64,000 bases of DNA from Saccharum officinarum (taxonomy: Eukaryota; Streptophyta; Magnoliopsida; Poales; Poaceae), in contig CM036160.1 of assembly GCA_020631735.1 (NCBI GenBank), positions 2,836,407 through 2,900,406 of the forward strand, given 5' to 3'. A program made the translations under genes and the position numbers. This document shows positions 46,741 to 56,651 of this stretch, one piece after another. The notes under the pieces were generated by a model. The model did not search any database. It worked only from the letters and a program-made list of their open reading frames with translations, and was not told where the DNA came from. Position 1 is the first letter of the stretch, and each line of letters begins with the position of its first letter.

Positions 46741-47034
46741 GGCTTGGCGCCAAGATCCGTGGCGCCAAGGCTTGACGCCAAGATCCGTGGCGCCAAGGCT
46801 TGGCGCCAAGATCCGTGGCGCCAAGCCTTGGCGCCAAGATGCATGGCGCCAAGCCTACGCGCCACGTAGATCCCCGTGTAGCCACGTCGGATGCCTCTTG
46901 GCGCCAGGATACATGGCGCCATGACGTTGTAGCTTGGCGCCATGGTCCATGGCGCCAAGCTGAGGGTCCATTTTTTGAAATCTTTCCGTCAGGGGCCTAT
47001 TTGAGAGAATCTTTCAAAAAAAGGGCCAAAAAAC
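46741..47034 (-). repeat. Right TIR of the Mutator-like element
   Basis: Reverse of the left TIR. It has extra cttggcgccaagatccgtggc-type units next to the inner border, so the two TIRs differ by expansion of the palindromic unit. Confidence 0.9.
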
Positions 47035-47232
47035 AAAAAAGACGGGCAGCTACCCCGCTTCGATTTTAGGGATCGGGGTTGATGCATGCATGCATAATCT
47101 TATTTGTATTATGAATCCAAACGGATATTCTTAATTTGGCAAAGTACGAGCTATACCATCACATTGCATGATATACATGCATGTGTAGCCAGCGGCAAAG
47201 CGACAAAAATTAGTAAAAACAGATGTAATGCC
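47035..47232. other. Right flank of the Mutator-like element, no gene
   Basis: Not Sirevirus sequence. Contains tgcatgcatgca-type words. Nothing else to support. Confidence 0.5.
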
Positions 47233-47405
47233 GGAGGACAGTGCTGTTTTCACTGATGTTTACTGGAGAGTACAAACACGATTAAACCAGTAGTAATGCG
47301 CGAACATCAACTACTTAGACTCTGCTACTTATACGAGTAGGCTACACACACGATGGAAAAATAGAAACTGTTTAAAACAATATACAAAAGAGCCTCAGCG
47401 CAGCT
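47233..47405 (-). repeat. 3' flank of the NAC-like remnant, duplicated at 11.5 kb
   Basis: Relative of 11505-11690 over about 170 bases. On the minus strand it lies right after the NAC-like stop, as a 3'-UTR would. Confidence 0.6.
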
Positions 47406-47487
47406 GCCTGCTGAACGCTCGCGTGTCGTGGGCGCGGTCACCACCCCTCCCGGGCTTGCCAACCGTTCCGGCCTGTTCCGTTTGAGT

Positions 47488-48134
47488 TCAAACTTGTCCA
47501 GGAGCGGCGGGGGCGCCGGCACCGGCGTCGTCATCACTCATCAGGAAGCTCTCGATCTCCTGCAGGCTCCAGGTGGCCTGGCGTCGTATAGGTGATCGAT
47601 AGATCTTAGCGATGACAACATCGTCACGGCGGTCGATGGAGTATTCCGCCATGATCCACCCTGGCTTCGTGGTGCCGAACGACGTCTTCTCCTTGTAGGA
47701 GAACTTGGAGATGTAGCCGCCGGCGGTTCCTTTCACTCGCTTCCTGCCCGCCTCCGTGTGCCGGCGTCCCTTGTCATCGGTGCCGGCGACGGTACGCGAT
47801 ATCTTTAATTTGTCGCGCTGAGGTGGTAGACGGGGCTGAAGAAGTAGTACGGCCCCTCGTGGCTACCATCGCCTGTTCCAGAGGAAGCTGGTTGCGCGTG
47901 CTGGGCGACGAGATTGTCGGGGGCGGCCGAGTAGACGTCGGCGACGGAGATGCAGCTGCTGCCGAAGCACTCGATGATCTCTGTGTGAGTGGGGCAGGTG
48001 GTGCGTACGGCGGCAGAAGCTCCTTCGATTGAGATAGTAGCTCGAAGCCTCGAACCTTTCTTGGTAGTACTGTCCCAGACGGAAGACCGCTTAAATAGAG
48101 CCTCCTGCATGCGCCTGTGCCGTGGTCGTTCCAC
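47488..48134 (-). pseudogene. NAC-domain-like gene remnant with a frameshift
   Basis: Minus strand. The first frame (48134 to about 47812) gives VADVYSAAPDNLVAQH and SHEGPYYFFSPVYHLS, close to NAC subdomains B and C. The second frame, one base shifted near 47812, runs through GTAGGYISKFSYKEKTSFG to KPGWIMAEYSID and DDVVIAKIYRSP, close to NAC subdomains D and E. It ends at 47488 after a short acidic tail (SLQEIESFLMSDDD). The usual LPPGFRFHPTDEEL start is replaced by a weak CPTHTEIIECF. NAC proteins are plant transcription factors in the nucleus. The frameshift and weak N-terminus argue for a pseudogene, though an assembly error is possible. Confidence 0.6.
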
Positions 48135-50336
48135 TCATCGATCGGCTTGGGCTTCGGTTTCGGCTATTCCACGCTTTTCCTAGGGAATAAAACACAGATA
48201 CTTTTATTATTGGTTGATTGAACGAAAAGTTTGTTACAAACATGCACGTCGACAAAAGCCCAAGTAACGGAGGCTTATATGGCCCCCAAATCATGTTGTC
48301 CGGTGCTTATAAACCACCACCTTTCCACTAATCCTTCTAATAAAGAGTTTCCAAGCACAGTCTTTGTTACCGGCCTCCAGGATGCAAGGACATGCTCTCC
48401 CGGTTTCAGTCATTTTTCACTACCCTATATTCAGGGACGCGCCCTCGGTTTCGGACACCCGGTATCTAGGATGGTAACACCTGCAACTCGGCAAGGATTC
48501 CTCTGTAGTGGCAAGCAGTTTGAGTAGTACGAACTGGTTAAATAGAAGCATTTCCTTGGTTGGAATAGAAGATAGAAGCTGGTTAGAAAACAAATGTGAG
48601 ACGGGCAGCATTGAGGAATGCTTTTGTTAGGGAGAGAAAGCCTAGCAAATTAAACTGCTCAACTAATAAATATATTGCCAGTCTCAGAGAAGCAGTATGA
48701 TGTGCATGCATGAGCCAGCCCCGGGTATACGTGGGCGCGTGCCTTGGACCCGGCTGTATGGTGTTGGAGTTCTTGGGTGCAGAAGCACCGTGTTGGCTGG
48801 CCGTGAGGTTGGCGAGGTTGTGCAGGGGCAAGCCTTGGCCCACGGTGGCGACGGCGACTACACGTTCTCTTTCTGCCCGGAGACGATCATTGGCGCTTGG
48901 CGGAGTAGCGCGCGAGCAGCCGAGCAGGTAATGCCCCCGTGCATTAGCAAGTGACACTACAACGGGCATTCCACTGCGATCTCTCCCTCCATGAGAAGGC
49001 CAGAAGGCTGCCTCAACACATCACGTAGCTCGACACTGGTGGCAGCCTTAATTAGGACGTCCGACGGCCGGAATGGACGTGGCGACGGCGACCTTGCTTG
49101 TACCCACGCGCGCACCCACCGTGGCCGCCATGAGCACGACCCGCTTCGATCACGTCGAGCAGCTAGCGGCATGAGCACCCACAACTAACACATTAGACTC
49201 ATCTGGATCAACCCCCTTAATAGTACGGCCAAAGAAAAAAAAAATAAAGTTCTAAACTACTCTAAGTGTCTCTCCTACGTCAACCGACACTTAGAATTAG
49301 TCCGTCCTTAACCTTATCGTCCATCCTTTGAAAAACGAAACGATTTCCATCGACAGGGGCATGAAAACCATAATTGCCCAATCAATCACTATTACCATGA
49401 CCTAACTCAAATTGCTTCTGCAAAACACACGTTAGTCACAGTAATCTTGTGTCGTCATTAATCACCGAAACCCAACTAGAGGTCTAGATGCTTTCATTCT
49501 CTTTTTGAAACCAAGATAATATAAACGATCTAGTGTGATTTTGGTAATCTCCTTGCTTCACAGCACGTTGGATTCTGTTGCTTTCTACAAGAGCAGGGTA
49601 TATATTATGACTACAGACTACCTACTAGTATAACCGTGTAGCCTGAGATGGGACGACGGGAACACGGCGCGCGGCCGATCGAGCACCGTCTCCTGGTTCC
49701 AGAGCCAGACTCGTCCGATCGATGTCGTCATAACACCTGCAAAGAGAGAAGAAGGAATCCCTGTAGTAGTACGTAGTGGTCAGCAGTGTAATTATAGAAA
49801 AATAAAAATTAGAGCCATGAACAACAATCGTAGCTAAAAACAATGGGTTGTTTGGTGTCACATGTATGTGTTCGTCAAAATTTAAATTAGTAGCCCTATT
49901 GAGAAAAACTCTACTCTACTCCATGCAAGAACTAAATCATGACTTACCAACAATAATCAAAACCACCATGTAATTTGCTGTAAATTAAATGGGTTCACTG
50001 ACACCAACTTTTTGGAACATGGATTCACTATAATTTTAAATGTCTTCCTCAAGATTTAATTGAAAAGTGCTATCTAAAATGGAGAAATATTTAGCACGAG
50101 AATCAAGCAATCTAGTCATCAAAACAACCGAAAAGCTACAAATTCAAAAGATTAGATGCTTGTTACTAATGTTAAAGCAAGAAGATCATGCCCATCCTTC
50201 AAAATACAAGACCTTCCATGAGCATTTTGATTAAAAATAGCCACAGCAATGGAGGGAGATATGGGAAAAGACACCTCCTTGGATGATCTTGCTCGGGATG
50301 GGAAGGAGAGAAGAGAATTTTGTACTGTACAACTAT
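48135..50336. other. Low-copy intergenic stretch, no gene recognised
   Basis: Scattered ORFs of 60-130 codons on both strands without recognisable domains. A moderately GC-rich block with open frames on both strands (about 48690-48960) could be a gene fragment; the evidence is too weak to name it. AT-rich from 49.2 kb on. Confidence 0.4.
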
Positions 50337-50427
50337 CACTACCGGCTGTAGCCAAAAACCAGAAGTGATAGGCTCTACATCACCATCGCCTCAAGTCACA
50401 AACCGGTAGTAACATATCACTACTGGT
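50337..50427. repeat. CACTA-type subterminal repeat relic (weak)
   Basis: Short inverted units of the type cactaccgg-tgtagcc-aaaacc and accggtagtaacat-atcactactgg resemble subterminal repeats of grass CACTA elements. No CACTA terminus or transposase was seen. Confidence 0.35.
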
Positions 50428-52436
50428 TGTGGCAGAACCTCCTAAATTATATGGCGCACATTTACCTGTCATTGTCTCAACGACCTCTGACTGCTGTGCA
50501 CGAGAACCAGATAACATAAGAAGTTTGTCGGGTGTCCTCGGGAAACCCGAATCATCCACATTTGACAACTTACACAGGATCAACAAAAGATTAACTACAA
50601 ATTACAATATGTGCTACAAAATTTTACATCAGAGTGCGAAAGAATTTAAAATAGTATTTTACATATAAAAATAAGTTACTTTTACAACTTAACTTTAATT
50701 ACGGAAGTTGAGTAGAACTACAGAAGACAACTTAGGTAGAGCACCTAAGTCAGAAGAGGACAACCAGATCACGTCAAGACCACAGTCAGTACCTGCAACA
50801 GGGGTTAACAAACCCTGAGTACTTAATTGTACTCCGCAAGACTTACCCGATAAAAAGAAAAGACTACAAGGATATATTGTCTTAAGGGAAGTAGTGGAGC
50901 TAGAAAAGAGAAGTTTTGCAGAAAAGCTTACTACAAGTGAATCCTTACTTTCATTGTTTTAGTCAAGTTTTAGCATCAATTTTAGTGAAGCTTATTATAG
51001 ATAGATTTGCACCTATTCTATCTCAATCACTTGTATTACACATCACATCTCATATCTATCTCTTTACCTCATTTTCATAATCACCATGTTCCATTGTTAA
51101 CTATGATGAAGGTGCTAAGATCAAGTCTCCTTTTTTCGTGGAGCAAACGACGATTCGAACCGCTTTTCTACCTAGCTGGGGCTTCCTAATCACATGACAT
51201 ATGTATAACCAAATCTTGCATATGTCAACCCTGCCTTCGGATCCTCCAAGACCAGAACGGGTCCGCGCCATCCGAGAGCATAGTACTCCTCTAATCCGGC
51301 CATTGCCACAAGGGTACGCTACTCCCGCCATCTCTCCACTCTCAGTGCGCGGTTAGCCGCTCTCGTGATAGAATAGTCAAAGTAGGACTTACCACGGGTA
51401 TGTGATTAGTACTACAAAAGTTCTTGATCCAAGGGCCAACAACGAACGGTACTTAATCAACACATACGGAACAAGCACGACAGGCAACTCGTCATGCTCG
51501 GCCACCAAAGACGAATCCCACGTCCCACCTGGTCTCAACTTAGAGATAATTCCTAATTTTCATCATGTAGTTCCAACTTCAACCATTTTGACATATTTCA
51601 TTTAAAAAGCCTATCTCTTAAGCATAGTTAAGCATACTAAGCATTTTCAATTAAAAACAGGTATCAAGGATGATATTGAGTAATCAAGATTGGTAATGCA
51701 TCAATTAGGATATCACTAAACTCCTAATCACCTAATGCAATATTTCATAAGCTTAAGTGATATAAAATTTGTAAATTACAAGGTAGGGTTTAAATGTATC
51801 CGTGGCTTGCCTGCGTTGCAGAGAAGGTTAGTTCATGATTTATGCTAATCATTTTAACATTTACTCATTAATAAATAAAGCATATAATTAAGGATATAAT
51901 TAAACAACATCAAAATAATCCCAAACTTTTTGGGAAGGTTGATACTAACATAAAACAGTTACACAAAAATTTTCATGATCATTGGATAATTATTTTAGCC
52001 TACAAAAATCATGGAATAAGCATTTATTAATTAAAAGAGCTAATTTTTAAGCATGCAAAAACCATTGTTTTTCATAGTTTCATATTTTTCCTACATAGAG
52101 CGCATCATGAAGAGACTACACAAAAAGTTTCACATTTTTTTCATACTTCTATAATTAGTTTTGAAAATCACAAATTCAACGTATATCCTGAAAAGGAAAA
52201 AGAGAAACAGCACTGTGCGCACTATTCATTTGAGTCATGAGATTTACATTTTCAATTGTCACGCGAGCTCCCTGGCCGTGAAATCAGAGCAGGGGAGCTT
52301 GGGAAAGCGTCGATTCCGGCCACTGTGATGATTGCCGACAGCGATAGAGTGGCGAGGGAATATCTCCATGGTCGGGCGCAATTGTTGGTGGTCACGGCTT
52401 GGCCCGAGATGGCCCGTGGCGACTCGGCCACGTGAG
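50428..52436 (-). mobile_element. Reverse-oriented fragment of the long LTR family (G), left part
   Basis: Starts tgtggcagaacctcctaaattata, which matches the reverse of the end of insertion F (ggacggttccgttaca) with drift. The cctgcaacaggggttaacaaaccctgagta run at about 50792-50822 is the reverse of the F phrase near 23010-23040. The GC-rich part begins near 52250, in the same relative place as in F. It is split at 52436 by copy C. Confidence 0.65.
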
Positions 52437-54389
52437 TGAAAGTCCTATGTTTGGTGTTGGTAATTAGTGACAATGCCTAAGTACTAATCCTATGCCTAAG
52501 TTGTATGTAGCATATGAGGATTAGTACATTCCAAGGTTGGTGGCAAGATGGACATGGTGATCATGATGGCCACACTTGGATTTGGACGCAACCCTATGTG
52601 ATCAAGGCAAAGGTATATGCTTAAGGGTTGTGTTTTAGTAACCAAGACACCTAGTGGGTGTGGTTACATTATAGGATAGATAGCCGTACTATAAAGAGGG
52701 GAATGACGCGGCTATTGAACTCCTAAGTGCCTCTAGATGTGCATTTCATGATCATATGCATTTGGATAGAACTAATAACGCCTCGGAAAATGATTGTGAA
52801 AATGCTAACACACTCACACATGACGAGATCACTTGGTGGTGTTAGCACGTTTGCGAAGCCGGTGGAGTTTGAGCGGTAGAGAGGGTTTGGGATCCTCTCT
52901 CCCTCCCGCCGAGCTTGCGAGGCGGGATTCAGGCGTTTTTGAGAAGTTGAAACGACTATTTTCCACTACGCCGGAAATCCGGAAAAGAAACGGAGGCGAA
53001 CGGAGGTCACAGAGGTGACCGGACGCTGAACCGGACGCGGTCCTTGCATGACCGGACGCGTCTGGTCAGTGTTCAGTGTCTGCGCGTTTTTCAGTTCGAT
53101 GATCGGACGCGTCCGGTCGTTCAGGGAGCTTACTGGACTCTAACCGGACGCTGTCATTGTCGCGTCCGGTCATTTTCTTCAGCGCGTCCGGTCACTGCTT
53201 CGTTGAGCGCTGCTCAGGCGACCAGCGCGTCCGGTCCTTCACGGGACCAGCGCGTCCGGTCGTTCCCGGCGCGTCCGGTCAGTTGGACCAGCGCGTCCGG
53301 TCGTTGCTTCGCAGTTAGCCGTTGGGCGACCAGCGCGTCCGGTCGTTTGGACCAGCGCGTCCGGTCAGTACTTCACGAGTTAGCCGTTGGGCGACCGGCG
53401 CGTCCGGTCAGTTGGACCAGCGCGTCCGGTCAGCCCGATTTCGGCTGTTTAAGTTTCTAACGGCTATATTCGAAGGGGTACGTCTATAAATACTCGTTGG
53501 CCGGCTCAAGGCTCTATCTCTCGAACATTTGACATACTTGTGAGCACTTTGAGCTAAGCAACTCCCCTCCCACTCATCTCTCTTGCTTCTTTGCATATTC
53601 GAAGTGAGATTGAGTGATCCAAGTGCATTTGCATTGTGAGATTGCATCTAGTTGGCACTTGGTGGTTGATTTGCTGCGGGATTCTTGTTTCTCTTGGTGG
53701 TTGCCGCCACCTAGACGGCTTGGAGCAGCTTGGAGGCGTTGGCAAGAGTTGGTGATTGTTCTTGGCCACCTCCGGTGATTGTGAGGGGTTTGTGCCTACC
53801 TCGGCGAAGCGCCAAAGGCAACATTAGTATATTGCTCGTGTCATTGCAACCTTTTGCCATTTGGTAGGTTCTTGTGGCGCCTTTTGATAGGCTCGGTGTG
53901 AGCCCGATTAGCCACCGAACCACGTGGTGAAGAGGGACACAACGGGGACTAGCGTGCCGGCAAGCACGTGAACCTCGGGATAAATCTTTGTGTCATCACT
54001 TTCATACTGTGATTGATTGATCCCGGTGTTTGGATATCTTGGTATTCATTGTTGATCATTTTGGTTGGCTCAATTCTTCGCCCCTCGGTGATACCCTCCT
54101 AACTCAACTCCGCATTACTTTCTTAGTTATCTTTGCTAGCTAGTTAGCTTTGCTTTAGTAGCTCCTTTGTGTAGCTTGCTAGTTGTAATTGTAGTTACCT
54201 TCTCGGTTTGACTTGTGCGGTTGAGTGCAAATACTAGAATTGTGAATTAGATAGGTGGCTTGCAAACACCCCGTAGGCTAAGCAAAACTCGCATCTCGCT
54301 AGTTGTTATATTGATAAACTTGTTTAGCTTGTCTTTGTAGAAAGTTTTAAAAGGCTATTCACCCCCCCTCTAGCCATCAAGACCTTTCA
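52437..54389 (+). repeat. 5' LTR of copy C
   Basis: tgaaagtcc...cctttca. A CG array of CGCGTCCGGTC-type units at about 53020-53440; the 31-bp segment between two gatgatcggacg words, present in the 3' LTR and copy A, is lost here. Confidence 0.95.
53485..53492 (+). promoter_or_regulatory. TATA-like box of the copy C 5' LTR
   Basis: tataaata just after the CG array, also at 62110-62117 in the 3' LTR and 6441-6448 in copy A; altered in copy B. Confidence 0.6.
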
Positions 54390-54391
54390 AG

Positions 54392-54403
54392 TGGTATCGG
54401 AGC
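54392..54403 (+). promoter_or_regulatory. Primer binding site of copy C
   Basis: tggtatcggagc two bases after the 5' LTR; initiator tRNA-Met type with one change from the usual site. Confidence 0.85.
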
Positions 54404-54443
54404 CGTGGTCACCGTTTGTAAGGCTTAACAACCTCGGTGTAAG

Positions 54444-56639
54444 ATGGCTCAAGTTATGTTCAATCATGTTAATGGCAAGCCTCCATTCTTTGATGGCGTC
54501 TCTTCCTTTGATCATTGGAAAAGGAAGATGAAGCTATATCTAGGCAATATACATGAGAAGGTTTGGGATGTGACCAAAGAAGGATACATCATTCTTGATG
54601 AGGAAAACCTCACTCCCAATGACCGCATCAACAAACAATGCAACATGGCGGCACTTGACACAATCTATCATGCCGTTGATGATAAAGTATTTGAGCAAAT
54701 CAAAGATCTTGAAAAGGCAAATGAGCTTTGGACAAGATTAGAGGAAACATATGAGGGCACTTCAACGGTAAAGAGTGCCAAGCTCTATATGCTCAAGGAT
54801 AAGTTTGCAAGCTTCAAGATGAAGGATGATGAGTCCATACCGGAGATGTTCTATAGGCTCCAAGTCATTGTCAATGATCTCAAGGGGCTTGGGGAGAAGG
54901 TTGAGGACAAGGACTTCTCACACAAGTTCTTGATGTGCTTACCTAAGAAGTTTTCCACCTTGAGAAGAATGATCTTTAGAGAGGGATTGGACAAGGTCAA
55001 ACCAACCAATGTGCTTGGAGATATAATGACCGATGCCCAATACAATGATGATGAAGATGAGGTAGAAGAGAAGAAGGAGACCAAGGTCAAGCAAGAGAAG
55101 CCCATTGCATTCAAGGCTTCATCCTCTAAGGGCAAGAGCAAGGTAGAGAGTGATGATGATGATCCATTCGATGATGAGACCATGGCCCTCCTTGTGCACA
55201 AGATGGGAAGGTTCATGAAGAAGAAAGGATATGGGGCAAGAAAGAGGAGAGACACTATAAAGGCAAAGACCCTTTGCTACAATTGCAATAACCCCAATCA
55301 CATAGTGGGGGATTGCCCCTATGAAGATAAGAGATTTCATAATGGGGACTTGAAGCTCAAGAAGAACAAGAAGGATAAGAAAGAGAATGAGAAGAAAGCA
55401 AAGAAGAGCTTCACTTTCAACAAGAAGAAGAAGGGTGGTGGTTATGTAGTCACTTAGGATAGTGACAACTCCGATAGTGATGATGATGCAAGCTCTAGTG
55501 ATGATGAGAGGATCACTCGGCGAGCCATTGCAAACATCGCCCTCTCCAACAAGCCATCCATCTTCGACACTACATCGACATGCCTTATGGCCAAGCCTAC
55601 CAAGGTAAAATATGATGATAGTGATGATGATTCTTGTGCTAGTAATGATTGTAGGAGTGATGATGAGGAGGATGAGGACTACTCCAAGGATGATCTATTA
55701 GGCATAATAGATCAAATGAGCAAGGGCTACAAGAGGACAACCAAGAAATACAAAATCTTGGAACAAGAGCTCATTGCCAAGAGCAATAAAAATGATGCAT
55801 TGATGGAGGAGCTTGTTGCTCTCAAAAAGAGTAAGGTGTGCAAAGGAATTGAACAAGAGCTCAAAGCCCTTAGGAAATCCTTTGATGAGCTAGAGGCTTC
55901 TCGTGAGTGTCTAAAGGAAGACCACGAGGATCTTGAAATTGCTCACACTAGGCTTAAGGAAGCCCACTCCACTCTACTTGAGCTCATCAAGGAGAAGGAC
56001 CTCAAGTTGGAGAAGCTCATGAAGGAAGCTAAGGAGGAGCAAGTGATTGTCACTTGTGATATTGGACTAACATGTGATATTATTGATGATTCTTTATTTG
56101 TTGGTCCTACTAATGCTTCATGTAGCTCATCATCATCCACCACAACCAACTCTATCTCTACTACTAGTGATTCATTACTTGTGGTTGAGAATAAGACTCT
56201 CAAGAGAGAGGTGGATGATCTCACCTGCGCATTAGGCAATGCCTATGGTGGGGATGCCCGCTTGCTAAAATGCTTGGGTAGCCAAAGGTTCTCTCTTAAC
56301 AAAGAGGGTTTGGGCTATACTCCTAAGAAGGGCAAGGCGGCCTTTGCAACTCACAAGCCTAGCTTTGTGAAGAGCAATGGTCGTTATTGTAATAGATGCA
56401 AGCAAGTTGGGCATTTAGAGATTAATTGTAATAAAATGAACAAGAACAAGAAAAATGCTAATGTACCTTACATTCCTTTTGATTCTTGTTATGTGCTTAC
56501 CAAGGGTGAGAAAGGTGTGCGTGCTAGGTTTGTTGGTACACCAATTGTGGGCCCAAAGAAGAAGGCCATTTGGGTACCAAAGAGCTTGGTTACTAACCTC
56601 CAAGGACCCAAGCAAGTATGGGTACCTAAGAAACATTAA
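54444..56639 (+). pseudogene. Copy C gag, one nonsense codon
   Basis: ATG at 54444 (MAQVMFNHVNG), the first after the primer site. Copia Gag domain to about residue 190 (WKRKMKLYLGN, LWTRLEETYEG, EMFYRLQVIVNDL), acidic stretch, CCHC knuckle 1 CYNCNNPNHIVGDC (about 278), Lys-rich part, then TAG at 55455-55457 where copy B has TGG. The frame goes on through Asp/Ser-rich and coiled-coil parts to knuckle 2 CNRCKQVGHLEINC and ends at the conserved TAA (56637-56639). About 731 codons in all, long for copia Gag but usual for Sireviruses as recalled. Confidence 0.9.
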
Positions 56640-56651
56640 TTTGTTTTGTAG

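Larger units (their letters stand above)
37650..47034. mobile_element. Mutator-like transposable element with four genes
   Basis: Near-identical terminal inverted repeats of about 270-290 bp begin gttttttggccc at both ends. Between them are a MURA-type transposase, a plant mobile domain gene, a GRF-like zinc-finger gene (all minus) and a small zinc-finger gene (plus). All four can be read as open gene models. The expected 9-bp target duplication is absent: the left flank is Sirevirus copy B and the right flank is unrelated. About 9.4 kb. The promoters probably lie in the TIRs, with the transposase driven from the right one. Confidence 0.85.

Noticed and set aside
46402..46885. Long overlapping ORFs on both strands in the GC-extreme block
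   Set aside because: Pure Arg/Ala/Pro/Gly translations of GGC/CCG repeats and TIR units.
53044..53460. ORFs of 130-150 codons across the LTR CG arrays (also 30928-31332 and 61642-62085)
   Set aside because: They translate the CGCGTCCGGTC repeat in all frames, have Arg/Ser/Val-rich low complexity, and shift between copies.
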